A stretch of DNA of 64,000 bases from Bacteroidota bacterium (GTDB lineage: Bacteria > Bacteroidota > Bacteroidia > Chitinophagales > Chitinophagaceae). The stretch covers positions 114,832-178,831 of the forward strand of contig JAFDXE010000003.1 of the NCBI GenBank assembly GCA_018268085.1, read 5' to 3'. Shown in pieces: positions 27,339 through 37,700 of the stretch. The notes under the pieces were generated by a model. That model did no database searches. It was not told where the DNA came from and worked only from the letters and a program-made list of their open reading frames with translations. The first letter of the stretch is position 1. Every line of letters starts with the position of its first letter. The position numbers were made by a program, and so were the translations under genes.

Positions 27339-27926
27339 CTATTCGCCGTTGTAAATATTGGTGATATAATCTTCCGTTGCATCTTCTTTAAAAATAACTT
27401 TTGCAGGGTTGCCGATTACGAGTGAATTCGATGGAACATCGATGTTCACAAAACTGTTCGGCGCTATCAGCACATTATCTCCGATGTTGATCTTACCGGT
27501 TATCGTAACTCCGGGCCCGATCCACACTTTACTTCCGATTACCGGAGAACCTTTTCTTTCGCCTCTTTTTGTTTCGCCGATGGTAATATTATGAGAGAAA
27601 TAACTGTTTTCGCCAATGATGGTTTTACTATTGATCAGTAAAGGTCCATAGTGACTGATACGCATACCTGCCCCGATTCTTGTTGCCCTTGGTATCTGGT
27701 ATCCGTATTTAAAACTAAGTGTACGGTACATTCGTCTTGCATACATTCCCAGCGGACTGTATTTATTGAGCGAGTAACTCAATCGTAAAAACAAGGTGAA
27801 ATGAAAACCGGTATTGCGTAAAGATTTTTTAAAAGACTTATAGCTCAGATCACCTTCATACCGGAACAGGTCGGCCCTGAGCAATTTGTGAGACAATACT
27901 TTTTTATATAATATTCTTGCGAGCAT
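27339..27926 (-). CDS. Serine-acetyltransferase-like hexapeptide acyltransferase
   Basis: A 195-residue protein. Residues about 20-75 (LFRYEGDLSYKSFKKSLRNT, FHFTLFLRLSYSLN) form the helical head seen in CysE-like EPS acyltransferases; from residue 85 it is a left-handed beta helix with hexapeptide units (GAGMRISHYGPLLINSKTII, VWIGPGVTITGKINIGDNVL, GNPAKVIF). The histidine in MRISHYG and that in YFSHNITIG match catalytic positions of the SAT family. It likely O-acetylates a sugar of the glycan; it lacks cysteine-pathway neighbours, so it is not called CysE. The ATG overlaps the upstream stop by one base (TAATG). Confidence 0.85.
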   Translation of the reverse strand: MLARILYKKVLSHKLLRADLFRYEGDLSYKSFKKSLRNTGFHFTLFLRLSYSLNKYSPLGMYARRMYRTLSFKYGYQIPRATRIGAGMRISHYGPLLINSKTIIGENSYFSHNITIGETKRGERKGSPVIGSKVWIGPGVTITGKINIGDNVLIAPNSFVNIDVPSNSLVIGNPAKVIFKEDATEDYITNIYNGE

Positions 27927-29152
27927 TAATTGTTATTGATCCAGGCAACATTGTTCTTTACATCGTTCTTGTGTTTCACCAGCACATTGTTGAAGTAGTT
28001 ATTGAAATCTACTTTCTTGTTTTCTATTTTATCTATAGAGTCGAGCACAGAACCAACCCAGTCTTTATCATTTACATTTACCGACGGCAAAGGATATTCA
28101 AACTGATCAAACAATTCCTTTGTTTTCCAAACCAATCCTTCGATGGCGATCACCGGTACATTTACCGCAAGCGCCATAACATTCGCATGCAACCTGGCAC
28201 CAACGAGGTATTCAAATGCAGAAACTTTTTTAGCAAAGTCCAAATAGTCATTCGAACTTTCCAGTACATCAATATTGTAATCTGCTTTAAATTTTTCCAT
28301 GATGGGCACATCACCTAAAGGTTCATTGGTAACAAACACAATTTCTCTTTTATATTCTCTCAGTTTTTTTACAACTGTTTCCACATCTTTCCAATCGAAC
28401 TTAATGAACGGAGTAAAGTTGATTCCTACTTTACCATTCTTTTTTATTCCGGTGATATCAGGATTTGTTTTGATGGCGGTATCGGGAGCGATCGTAACAT
28501 TTTTACCATTCACGCCTGCAGCAATAATGGTATCCCGTGAAATATTTCCTCTTACAACCACATGGTTCATGTTGCCATATACATGACGAACGATTTTTTT
28601 AAACGCTTCATCTCTCACTACTACCGACTGATTTACGGCCCCGGTTTTCTTTCCCAGCTTTTGTGCGATTCTTATCTCCAGCATCTGGCGAAGGAATACA
28701 TGGTTATCACTCACTTCCCCCGCACCACTGTAAATAAAAAAATCGGCTGCATTGATCGCATCCAGCCTGCGTACATATTGCTTATTGAACAAAAACAATT
28801 TATCGATGGCACGTTTAATAGGTCGTAACCACACTTTAAATTGTTCTACTTTCAATGATTTATTTGCAGTAAGATTAAAACTGTTTACTCTTGATGTAAA
28901 AGCATTACTGGATGAACTGATCGGTTTATATTTTTTGATCACGGCATCAGCCCATGATTCGAATAATTTTACCGGATCGGCACTGGAACGCAGTGCTTTG
29001 ATACTGTACCCAAAAAGTCCCAACGGACGCCCGGCAACATACAGGTTCTCCTTACCAACGTTTTCCTCAAAGAGTTTTATTAGTTCCATCGACAAAGCCT
29101 GGTTGCCCAGGTTGGTTGTCTTCAATTTTGTTACTAAAAAAACTTTCTTCAT
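27926..29152 (-). CDS. Polysaccharide pyruvyl transferase-family protein
   Basis: Beginning at ATG 29152 (MKKVFLVTKLKTTNLGNQAL) it has 408 residues; the frame is open five codons further. The N-terminal N-x-G-N-Q-A-L and the C-terminal segments IVFVTNEPLGDVP, FEYLVGARLHANVMALAVNV (G-x-R-L-H-x-x-x-x-A) and VPVIAIEGLVWKTKELF are marks of the PF04230 family (CsaB, WcaK, AmsJ), a GT-B-like fold using phosphoenolpyruvate to add ketal-pyruvate to a sugar. Pyruvylation would make the surface glycan acidic. Some members have other roles, so the reaction is inferred. It is coupled to the acyltransferase gene by a one-base overlap. Confidence 0.85.
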   Translation of the reverse strand: MKKVFLVTKLKTTNLGNQALSMELIKLFEENVGKENLYVAGRPLGLFGYSIKALRSSADPVKLFESWADAVIKKYKPISSSSNAFTSRVNSFNLTANKSLKVEQFKVWLRPIKRAIDKLFLFNKQYVRRLDAINAADFFIYSGAGEVSDNHVFLRQMLEIRIAQKLGKKTGAVNQSVVVRDEAFKKIVRHVYGNMNHVVVRGNISRDTIIAAGVNGKNVTIAPDTAIKTNPDITGIKKNGKVGINFTPFIKFDWKDVETVVKKLREYKREIVFVTNEPLGDVPIMEKFKADYNIDVLESSNDYLDFAKKVSAFEYLVGARLHANVMALAVNVPVIAIEGLVWKTKELFDQFEYPLPSVNVNDKDWVGSVLDSIDKIENKKVDFNNYFNNVLVKHKNDVKNNVAWINNN

Positions 29153-29297
29153 ATAAAATTTTTGCAAAAGTACTTATTTAAAGCCTTTCCCCGAAGTGAT
29201 AATCTATACAATTCCGGGCGATAGTAAATTTTTTCAAGAGGGAAAAATGGTACAAGACCATGCGGATTATTATTTACGGAACAAACTGCATCATTTA

Positions 29298-31097
29298 TTA
29301 AAACCCCTGCAGTTCCACCATCTTTTTAAAGGAAGCAGAGCTGCCGATCAGTTCTTCAAAACTACCGGTTCTGTCTATTTCACCTTTGTTGAGCAACACA
29401 ATACGGTCGGCATCTTTAATGGTAGATAACCGGTGTGCGATAATGATGATGGTATATTTTCCTTTCAGTTGTTCAATATTCTCCTGGATCTCTTTTTCTG
29501 TTTCTGAATCCAGCGCCGACGTGGCTTCATCCATAAACAGGAAATCAACTTCTTTGTATAATTCACGGGCAATGGAGAGCCGTTGTTTTTGTCCGCCACT
29601 TACATTGATACCATTACTACCGAGCAACGCATCTCCTTTTAGTGGTTGATTCATGACCATCTCGTATATAGAAGCTTTTTTCAGTGCCGCTGTGAACTTT
29701 GCTTTATTTGCTTCCGTAGGTTCATCCCAGAAAGTAACATTGTTGAAAATGCTGTCATTGAAAATCACCGGCTCCTGCGTGATATAACCAATTCGCTTCT
29801 GGAAAGATTCTTTATCCAGGCTTTCGAGATCTTCGCCATCGATGGTTACCGTTCCCTTTGTGGGCGATAATAAACCCGTGAGTACGTTTATAAAAGTTGT
29901 TTTGCCCGATCCGCTTTCTCCTACAATGGCCAGCGTTTCATTTTTACGGATCGTGATATTGATGTTGTTGAGGATCCTGGATTGTTCGTAGAGGAACGAA
30001 ACATCTTTTACCTGTACCGTATCTTTAAATCCACGAAATGGTTTTGAACCTACTTTTTCTTTTCCTGCTTTTAATTCCGCATTGAATTCCGTCATGTTCT
30101 GGAGGCTACCCGAATAGTTCAGGAACTGGTTCCAGAAATTCTGCACACCCATCAGCGATACCAGTGCCCTGTAAAATAACAGCAGGCTTAAAATGATCAC
30201 GCCGATGCTCTGGTGAAATACATGCACCTGTATTAAAATTACAGCCATCACTACCAGGATGATCAGCGGCTCACGCATAGACCCAAGGCTGGCAGCAATG
30301 ATTCCGGTTTTGCGCTGTGAGGCCTGTATCTTATTGCTTTGACGAATTAATTTATCGGCATATTTATGAATCAGCCCCGTTGATTTCAGGTATTTGAAAA
30401 ATGTAACTTTTTGAATGAGCAATGCCTGGAACGTATGGTTATCTGCCGTAACTTTTTTCGAAAGCGCCTTAGTGGTGCGTTGCATCTTCCGAAAGATGAG
30501 GTTGGTTAAACCACCACCCACCACAACCAGCAATGCAAATTTGGGATTGGCAACCAGCGCCATGGTGATGTACACGGCAACGAATATTCCGTATTGCACT
30601 GAAATAAAATAAAAGCGGTAAGCCTGCTTCACTCTTTCCACTTCACCGCTGAATGTATTTTGTATGCGGCCGGTATCGGAATTCACAAATACATTGTAAC
30701 TGAAATTGGACAAGCCGTAAATGTTCCTGTTGCGGATGGTATTAATGAACATCTGTTCATAGGTAACCCTGGTATATCCTTCAATGAATTTCATGATGCC
30801 TTTCAGGCTGAAGAATACGAATATAACGGTGAGGACTACCCCAAGTGAAAGTGTAATACCGAAAAAATTAAAGATATCTGCAAGGAACGACAGGTTACCC
30901 ATGTTGCCACTGTTGGCTTTGGCGCTATCGCCGTCTACCATTTGAAGCAGGGGAATGAACATGGCCAAACCAAGACCATCCATTAACCCAACAAGTACAT
31001 TAAGGAACAGGCTGATAACTATCCTGTACTTAAGATGGGAATAAAAATAATAGAAGTATTGGAAATACTTTTTAACTAATTGCTTCAGTGCTTTCAA
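29298..31097 (-). CDS. ABC half-transporter, PglK/MsbA-type flippase candidate
   Basis: A 599-residue ABC exporter with the membrane domain first (six helices over residues 25-320; YRIVISLFLNVLVGLMDGLG, VVLTVIFVFFSLKGIMKFIE) and the ATPase after: Walker A GESGSGKTT near 390, Q-loop YITQEPVIF, signature NVSGGQKQRL near 494, Walker B FLFMDEATSALD and H-loop IIIAHRLST. The start is TTG at 31097: a TGA lies two codons upstream and the next ATG is inside the first membrane helix. No Wzx-type flippase gene is seen in the locus, so this protein is the best candidate to flip the lipid-linked glycan, as PglK does in Campylobacter. Confidence 0.85.
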   Translation of the reverse strand: MKALKQLVKKYFQYFYYFYSHLKYRIVISLFLNVLVGLMDGLGLAMFIPLLQMVDGDSAKANSGNMGNLSFLADIFNFFGITLSLGVVLTVIFVFFSLKGIMKFIEGYTRVTYEQMFINTIRNRNIYGLSNFSYNVFVNSDTGRIQNTFSGEVERVKQAYRFYFISVQYGIFVAVYITMALVANPKFALLVVVGGGLTNLIFRKMQRTTKALSKKVTADNHTFQALLIQKVTFFKYLKSTGLIHKYADKLIRQSNKIQASQRKTGIIAASLGSMREPLIILVVMAVILIQVHVFHQSIGVIILSLLLFYRALVSLMGVQNFWNQFLNYSGSLQNMTEFNAELKAGKEKVGSKPFRGFKDTVQVKDVSFLYEQSRILNNINITIRKNETLAIVGESGSGKTTFINVLTGLLSPTKGTVTIDGEDLESLDKESFQKRIGYITQEPVIFNDSIFNNVTFWDEPTEANKAKFTAALKKASIYEMVMNQPLKGDALLGSNGINVSGGQKQRLSIARELYKEVDFLFMDEATSALDSETEKEIQENIEQLKGKYTIIIIAHRLSTIKDADRIVLLNKGEIDRTGSFEELIGSSASFKKMVELQGF

Positions 31098-31154
31098 CTT
31101 TCAATGATGTGTTACGATACAAAAAACGAAGCTGACCTTGCGGCCGGTTTCATT

Positions 31155-33518
31155 TTATTTCTTTTTGTCTTCACCGGAGTAATAGGAATAGCCGTATTTA
31201 TTCTTGTAATAATAGTAACCGTATTTATTACCGAAATAACCTTTGTTTTTTACCCCGTTAAATACCAGTGCAATGCTTTTGAATAATTTCCTGTCCTGCC
31301 ACTCATTGATCTCTGATACCTGTTCCTTCACTGTTTGCTGGAATCGGGTAACGATCAGCGTTACATCGGCCCATTGACCAAGGATCTGTGCATCTGCAAC
31401 GATACCGAATGGCGGCGTATCAATGATCACCACTTCATAATTGTCTTCGAGGTATTTTCTTATTTTCTTGGCGTATTCTCCTGCAATCAGTTCCTGCGGG
31501 TTTGGCGGGATGGCGCCTGCCGGGAAGAAATCAAATTTCTCATTCGCATCTTTACCGATTGAAAAAATGATATCACTGATATTTACTTTCCCGATCAATA
31601 CACTGCTCAGTCCCTGGCTGTCTGTTTGTACACCCAATGCTTTGGTAATTTTCGGGCGGCGAAGATCAAATTCGAGCAACGCCACTTTCTTTCCCTGCAT
31701 CGAATAACTTTTTGCCAGGTTCATCGACAGGAATGATTTTCCCTCGCCACTCACGCTGGAAGTAATAAGTATAAAATGTACCGGCTTGCTGGCTGGTGCA
31801 TAAAAATTAATATTGGTACGCAACGAACGGATCTGTTCTGCAAACATCGAACGCTGTGATCCATCAATAACAAAAGGAAGTTTTTCCGTGTTATCAGCCT
31901 GGGCCAGTTCCGCAATAACGGGAATATTGGTCATCGCCTGTAACTGCCTTTTTGAAATTACTTTCCTGTTCAGTACTTCTTTCAGTATGGCGAATAACAA
32001 AGGCAGGAATAAACCTACAAGGATTGCAGCGATCAGCACCTTAGATCTTGCCGGCTGTAATGTTGCATTGAGTTTAACCGGTGGAAAAAGCAATTTGGTA
32101 TTCACCGTTACAGAAGCCTTTGCGATGGAAGCTTCTTCTCTTTTCTGCAGTAAAGTAAGGTAGAGTGTGGCTTTAATTTCTTTGATACGGGATTTGTCGA
32201 TGATCTCCTTTTCCTGCCCTGGTGCATTTTTCAGGAAAGTGGAAGCCTCTGCAATATGTGAACGATACGCCGCTTCTGCAATAGCCAGGTTGCTTTTATA
32301 ATTCGCCACCTGCTTATACATATTGCTGCGCATATTAGTTATGTTTTCATCCAGTAACTTCAATGCCGGATTGTTCTCCGTTGCAGTAAGAGAAAGTTTT
32401 TCTCTCTGTTGCATGGTGAGCATGTAATTCTGTAAGGTTGCCTGCAGGGTGGGGTTATTGGTGATCCCCACAAAAGAAAGATCGGTTTCTTTCAGGCTGG
32501 GATTCTGAATAAAGTTTTCCAGTTCTGCAATGGTAGATTTCAGGATAGTGATATCCGTTAGTTCCTTGTCGTAGTCGTGCATTTTCTGCAGGTACATCTC
32601 GCTGGTGGCCGAAATATCTGTGATACCGTTTATCGCTTTATACCTTGCCAATGAATTTTCAATTGAATCGAGTTCGAGTGCCAGCGGATTCAATCGTTGT
32701 TCGATGAATTTAATGGCCTGGGAATACGTACGCGACTTATCATCTTCCATAATGTTGATGTTTAATCTCATCAACGTATTAAGGATATCGATTGCCCTGT
32801 CGCTTGATACATCCGAATAACTGATGTTAAGGATATTACTCTCTTTAGTAGTTGAAATGGTAAGTGCCCTGCTGATCGCAAATGCAACAGAGAGCCTGTT
32901 GCGGCTATAACAATAAATAGGTGTTTGCGATTGGAAATCTTCCAGCCGCATAACCACTACTCTTTTTCCTTTTACAATAAATGGAACGCCCCAGGTAGAT
33001 TTACCATTAACCGAATCAGATTTAAAAGTAAAACCGTTCTTTTCCGGCATGATGGAAAAATTAATATCCGGCACCTCTTCATTGGGTTTGTCTTTTATTA
33101 CATACCATTTTATAAGGCTGTAAAAATCCCTGTTCTTAAATCTTCCCTGTGCCTGTGCGCTGTATTGCAATCCCAGTGTATCTACCAGCATCGCGGTGAT
33201 GGTTGGCGATTTGAAGAATGCAATCTTATCGTTGAATGGGTCGCGGGTATTGCCAAACAATGCCTGCCCAATGGTAACTTCCTGGTCTTCTTCGATGCTG
33301 ATGGATGTGGATACGTTATACACCACTTCGGTGTACCGTAAATAAATGAGGCCTGCGAGATAACCCAGCACGCCAAATAAAATGATATAAGGCCAAACAG
33401 ACAGCACCCTTCGGAAATCTATGTCTATCGAGTTCACACGGGGCTTCGAAGGAATATTGATATCCGTCTCATTGTCCATACTCTTATTTTCCCAAACATT
33501 ATAATCGGTCTTGCTCAT
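31155..33518 (-). CDS. Wzc-like polysaccharide co-polymerase and tyrosine autokinase
   Basis: A 787-residue inner-membrane protein controlling chain length and export. It has an N-terminal Wzz domain between two membrane helices (VWPYIILFGVLGYLAGLIYL near 44-63 and VLIAAILVGLFLPLLFAIL near 497-515) with a long coiled coil in the periplasm. The cytoplasmic BY-kinase has Walker A SSVSGEGKSF near 584, Walker A' VALLEFDLRRPK and Walker B EVVIIDTPPFG. The C-terminus is a tyrosine cluster (YFGNKYGYYYYKNKYGYSYY), the autophosphorylation tail that controls polymer assembly. The start is three bases after the stop of the Wza-like gene. Confidence 0.95.
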   Translation of the reverse strand: MSKTDYNVWENKSMDNETDINIPSKPRVNSIDIDFRRVLSVWPYIILFGVLGYLAGLIYLRYTEVVYNVSTSISIEEDQEVTIGQALFGNTRDPFNDKIAFFKSPTITAMLVDTLGLQYSAQAQGRFKNRDFYSLIKWYVIKDKPNEEVPDINFSIMPEKNGFTFKSDSVNGKSTWGVPFIVKGKRVVVMRLEDFQSQTPIYCYSRNRLSVAFAISRALTISTTKESNILNISYSDVSSDRAIDILNTLMRLNINIMEDDKSRTYSQAIKFIEQRLNPLALELDSIENSLARYKAINGITDISATSEMYLQKMHDYDKELTDITILKSTIAELENFIQNPSLKETDLSFVGITNNPTLQATLQNYMLTMQQREKLSLTATENNPALKLLDENITNMRSNMYKQVANYKSNLAIAEAAYRSHIAEASTFLKNAPGQEKEIIDKSRIKEIKATLYLTLLQKREEASIAKASVTVNTKLLFPPVKLNATLQPARSKVLIAAILVGLFLPLLFAILKEVLNRKVISKRQLQAMTNIPVIAELAQADNTEKLPFVIDGSQRSMFAEQIRSLRTNINFYAPASKPVHFILITSSVSGEGKSFLSMNLAKSYSMQGKKVALLEFDLRRPKITKALGVQTDSQGLSSVLIGKVNISDIIFSIGKDANEKFDFFPAGAIPPNPQELIAGEYAKKIRKYLEDNYEVVIIDTPPFGIVADAQILGQWADVTLIVTRFQQTVKEQVSEINEWQDRKLFKSIALVFNGVKNKGYFGNKYGYYYYKNKYGYSYYSGEDKKK

Positions 33519-33521
33519 TCT

Positions 33522-34286
33522 TTATAAACTTCTGAATAAAAGTAAAATTGACACTACTACTGCCGACAATGATGCAACGTTTCTACCCGGGCTACCCGGT
33601 GCCAGTAATGGAGTAGATTTTCCCGGCTGCAGGTAGATGAGGTCGTTGTTCTGAAGATAATAGTAAGGCGATTGAAATATGCTCTTGCTGTTCAGGTCGA
33701 GCTTTGTATAAATACGCTGGCCAACAGAATCCCTTACCAGCCATAATTGATTTTTACGATCGTATGCATCCTGCATTCCCGATTGCGCAATAGCTTCAAA
33801 GATGGTCAACCGTTCGTTGGTCATTGCGATTGGTGTACCCTGACGGCCACTGATAAAATATACCTGCCCACGCAGGTTCACATTCACAAACAGATCTTTA
33901 TAATAAAAAGACAGTTTGTCTTTGATCAGTTTGGATGCTTCACTGGTAGACAAACCCGCAACCTGTATAGTTCCCAGTAGCGGGAACTCGATATTACCGG
34001 CATAATTCACGAGGTAACCTGCTGCCGCCTGCTGTGAAGTTGAACTGGATGAGTTCTGCACATTAAAAGGATTCAGATACGCTGTAAGCGCCGGATCCGT
34101 AGAACTAACGGTAATGTTCAGCCGATCATTTCTTTGTATTTTCTGAACAACAGGTTGAGCCACCGTATCCAACGTATCTCTTCCCGGCGTTTTATCATAA
34201 AATAAGTACAACTTATTGGGAGAAACACAGGAATGCAGAGACACTACAAATACTAAAATGGCTAATGCCGGAAATAATTTTCTCAT
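33522..34286 (-). CDS. Wza-like polysaccharide export lipoprotein
   Basis: A 254-residue outer-membrane lipoprotein with signal and lipobox (ALAILVFVVSLHSCVSPNKL, Cys at residue 20). The poly-export domain follows (IQRNDRLNITVSSTDPALTA, LVNYAGNIEFPLLGTIQVAG) and then an SLBB-like part (VYFISGRQGTPIAMTNERLT, IFEAIAQSGMQDAYDRKNQL). A hydrophobic C-terminal segment (SLSAVVVSILLLF) is the end helix often seen in the shorter Bacteroidota versions. It should form, with the Wzc-like protein, the channel for the mature polymer. It is the first gene of the glycan locus, preceded by a likely promoter region. Confidence 0.93.
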   Translation of the reverse strand: MRKLFPALAILVFVVSLHSCVSPNKLYLFYDKTPGRDTLDTVAQPVVQKIQRNDRLNITVSSTDPALTAYLNPFNVQNSSSSTSQQAAAGYLVNYAGNIEFPLLGTIQVAGLSTSEASKLIKDKLSFYYKDLFVNVNLRGQVYFISGRQGTPIAMTNERLTIFEAIAQSGMQDAYDRKNQLWLVRDSVGQRIYTKLDLNSKSIFQSPYYYLQNNDLIYLQPGKSTPLLAPGSPGRNVASLSAVVVSILLLFRSL

Positions 34287-34341
34287 ATACCAGGAAATAT
34301 AAATACAAAGGGTAAATTAAACCTGCTGTTCCTTCAAAGTA

Positions 34342-34355
34342 AAACCTGCAGGTTT
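34342..34355. promoter_or_regulatory. Perfect 14-bp palindrome in the leader of the Wza-like gene
   Basis: AAACCTGCAGGTTT reads the same on both strands and is flanked by AAAG and CTTT four to six bases out. It lies between the predicted transcript start (near 34391) and the ATG at 34286, where a dimeric regulator could act. This is a candidate operator only. Confidence 0.35.
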
Positions 34356-34395
34356 GCTTTATTAAAATGGGTAATTCCTTTTAAATAAAGAGGTG

Positions 34396-34403
34396 CAAAT
34401 ATA
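34396..34403 (-). promoter_or_regulatory. Candidate -7 box of the glycan locus
   Basis: On the minus strand this reads TATATTTG, a full match to TAnnTTTG, within a very AT-rich tract and about 110 bases upstream of the Wza-like ATG. A -33 TTTG was not found at the expected distance. Confidence 0.4.
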
Positions 34404-34660
34404 TACAATATAAGCTATTGAGGGTAGGAATATTAACGGATCCCGGCGGATAATTCCCGGCCCGATTTTCACGGCTTCGCCGTCCTCACTCACAGGTGTG
34501 GTTCATGCCCATAAACAGTTTGCATGCTGTTTATAAGTACGGAGGTTTAGCGGGTGCGAATATAGATTTTTAGCCAACAACTGAAGTCCCGTAAAAGGTG
34601 AAAATTAAAATAGTGACTTTAATATAATATCCATGCAAAAATCATTGGCTATTCACTGTC

Positions 34661-34694
34661 TTAAAAATAAGGAGCCCACCTGTTGATGGGCTCC
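34661..34694 (-). terminator. Intrinsic terminator of the adhesin gene
   Basis: GGAGCCCA and TGGGCTCC form an eight-pair stem over an eight-base loop; on the minus strand the stem is followed by TTATTTTTAAG. It lies about 50 bases beyond the adhesin stop codon and isolates it from the glycan locus. Confidence 0.88.
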
Positions 34695-34742
34695 CTCGTA
34701 ATTTGCCGGATAAAGCATCCGTTGTTTCTAAAAACCCATCTT

Positions 34743-37700
34743 TTAAAACTTAACCAGTTTGGTCAGTTTTACTGCTTTACCCTGTTTTACTTCAATGATA
34801 TAGGTTCCGGCTTTCAGATCTGAACCCAATTGTATGGTTTGATTGGCCGCTATGGTTAAACGTTTCAGTTCACGACCCTGCAGATCCATGATACGCACAT
34901 TGATCGCTTCTTTTGCTGCAGAGGAAACCTGAAGTTTAAAGTTATTCACTGCCGGGTTCGGGTAAACATTTACCTCCAGCGCTTGCTTCACTTCTTCAAC
35001 CGAAGCTGCTGCAGTTGTTCTTCCTGCAATCATCCTGTCTTGAGGACATGCAGCCAGTTTAACGGTAATAGATCGTATCGTACTGTTTCCGCAATTGTTT
35101 ATTGCCTGAGCGGTAACCGAACCATTTATTACTGTTGAAGGATAGCTAACGGTAATGCTAACTGTTCCCTGCCCGGAAACAAGCATCGCCCCGGCCGGCA
35201 CAGTCCACACCAGTGATGTGGCATTCGATGGCATCGATGCCACTGTGTATGTGTATTCTCTCGACGGGCAGGTTTGTGTATTAATAACATCGATGATGCC
35301 TGGCGTTCCCGGATTCAGTTTGGTTAATGAAAGTGTTTTCGCAGTGCCGGTTCCGCAACCGTTGGTAGATGAAACCTGCAGGCTGCCGGAAACAAAACTA
35401 CTGTTGTAAATCACCTGTACAATGGTATCATTTTCTCCTGCGCCCCCCGGATGACCAACGATGGTTGCATTTGCAGGTGCCGTCCAGTTATAAGACAATG
35501 CCGTAGATACTTTCCTGATGGTATAGGTAGCTGTAGTGCCCGAAGGATTGCCGGCCGAGATCATGTATTCGCAAACGTTAGTAGGGCCGGAAATTGGTCC
35601 TGGGGTTGAAGCTGTATTTCTCGCCACTGCATAGCTTCTTGGTGAACTTACATTACAATTCACAGAATACACCTGGATGTATGTACCACCAACAAAGTTG
35701 TTATCAAATGAAACAGTAATGGTGGTGTCGTTGGCACCGGTTCCTGAAGGATGACCTGTAATGGTTGCGCCCGTTGGCACTACCCATACATAGCTGGCAG
35801 CATTGGATACTTTACGGATGCTGTACGTAGCTTCATTAGCCGTACCAATAAACAAACAGGCATTGTTTGGCCCGCTGATCGCTCCCGGTGTGCTGGCAGA
35901 TGATGCAGTGATCGTTAGATTGCTGTTGGCACTGGAAGCACAGGAAGAAACCGCTTTCACACTCAATGCGGAAGTACCGAAATTATTGTTGAATGTAACT
36001 ACAATGCTGGTGGTTCCCTGGCCACTTACCAGGTTCATGTTTGTTGGTAATGTCCATAAATAAGACGTAGCATCCGGTACACTGGCTATTGAATAAGTAA
36101 CCTGTGTTGATGTACCCACGTAAGGGCAGGCGCTGGTTGGACCACTGATCGTTCCCGGAACGGCTGGTGGTACAAGCGATACTGTTAATTGCCTGTCGCC
36201 ACTGGAGAAGCAATTCGATACGGATCTTACTTTAATGGCACCGGTTGTAAATGCACCACCAAACGTAACTACGATACTGGTTGTACCTTGTCCGCTTACC
36301 AGGTTTACATTCGCCGGTAAAGTCCAGGTATATGAAGTAGCATTTACAACGGCATCAATACTATAGGTTACCTGCGTACTTGTGCCTACATATGAACAGG
36401 CATTAACGGGTCCGTTAATAACTGCCGGTGCCTGCGGTGTTAATCTTGAAATATTTAATGAACGTGGTGTGCGGGCGCCGCAATTAGAATTGGCAGTAAC
36501 CCTGATCACTCCCGATGTGAAATTGGCTGCATAACTAACCTCAATGCTGGTTGATCCCTGGCCGCTGATGATCGTCATACCTGTTCCCTGTACCGTCCAT
36601 GTATAAGACGTTGCATATTGAACGGCATCGATCGTATAAGTTGTTGTGCCGGTTTGCCCCATAAACGGACAAGCATTGGTAGGCCCGTTGATCGCAACAG
36701 GAATACCCGGAATATTTTTTAATACAATGATGGAACTGTTTCCGCTGATACATCCGTCTGCAGAAACTGCACGCACTTTAAACTGCTGGTTCGTTTGTGC
36801 GAAACTGTTATCGATCAACACATCGATACTGGTTCCATCGGATGCACCCTGGATGGTAGCTCCCTGTGCAGGGATCGTCCATTGATAGGATACCGCACCC
36901 GGTACCGCAGCGATAGAATAGGTAGCAACACTTCCTACATAAGGACAAACATCAAGCGGGCCACTGATGCTTCCCGGAACAGCAGGCGCTGTATTTACCG
37001 TCATGGTAATGCTGTTGGATGTTGCCGGGCTGTTGGCAATACAGGTTGCGATAGATGAAGTCATCACTACACTGATGGCATCGCCATTAGCCAGTGTGGC
37101 AGATGTATAGGTTGCATTGGTTTCTCCGCTGATCGGGGTAACGCCATTGTACCATTGATAGGTTGGTGTGTTGCCACCATTTGTTGGGGTAGCCGTAAAC
37201 GTTACACTTGTTCCGGCACATATTGCTCCTGAAGGATTGGCTGCAATAGCAACCGAAGCGGTAACGGTTGTACTGGTGAAACTTGCACTGATCGTATGCG
37301 TTGTTGTTACATCCGTAAATGTATAAGTAGTTATAGCGCCTTGTGAAACACCGTCAACTACTACATCACTGATCACATAACAGGCGTCGGGAGCAATGGT
37401 AAACGTAGCGTTGTCTCCGCAATTAACCGATCCGGTGCCGGGGGTGATTGATCCACCTGTACCTGCAGTGGCGGTAATTACATAAGTATTTAAAACAAAG
37501 CTTGCGCTGATGGTATGGTTTGAAGTTACATCCGTAAATGTATAGGTTGAAATGATACCTTGCGAAACACCATCCACTACTACATCTGCAATACTGTGGC
37601 AGGCATCTGCTGCTGCAATGGTATAGGTTTGATTTCCATTTTCACAAATCGTGGTAACACCGGCAGGACTGATACTTCCGCCTGAACCTGCTGAAGCCGT

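Larger units (their letters stand above)
34287..34742. other. Intergenic region upstream of the glycan locus with unexplained palindromic DNA
   Basis: This 456-base stretch holds the candidate promoter of the Wza-like gene, a 14-bp palindrome in its leader, the terminator of the adhesin gene, and between them (34440-34560) a segment that is more GC-rich than its flanks and is neither coding nor explained. In the latter, ATAAACAG and CTGTTTAT pair perfectly over eight bases at 34513-34536, and ACGGC/GCCGT form a tight hairpin near 34472-34484. No tRNA or known riboswitch fold was recognised. Confidence 0.5.

Noticed and set aside
27339..27926. CysE serine acetyltransferase for cysteine synthesis
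   Set aside because: The head domain is short and the gene lies between glycan genes with one-base overlap; no cysteine-pathway gene is near.
34440..34560. tRNA or c-di-GMP riboswitch
   Set aside because: No cloverleaf, no CCA-end pairing and no GEMM consensus sequences could be found.
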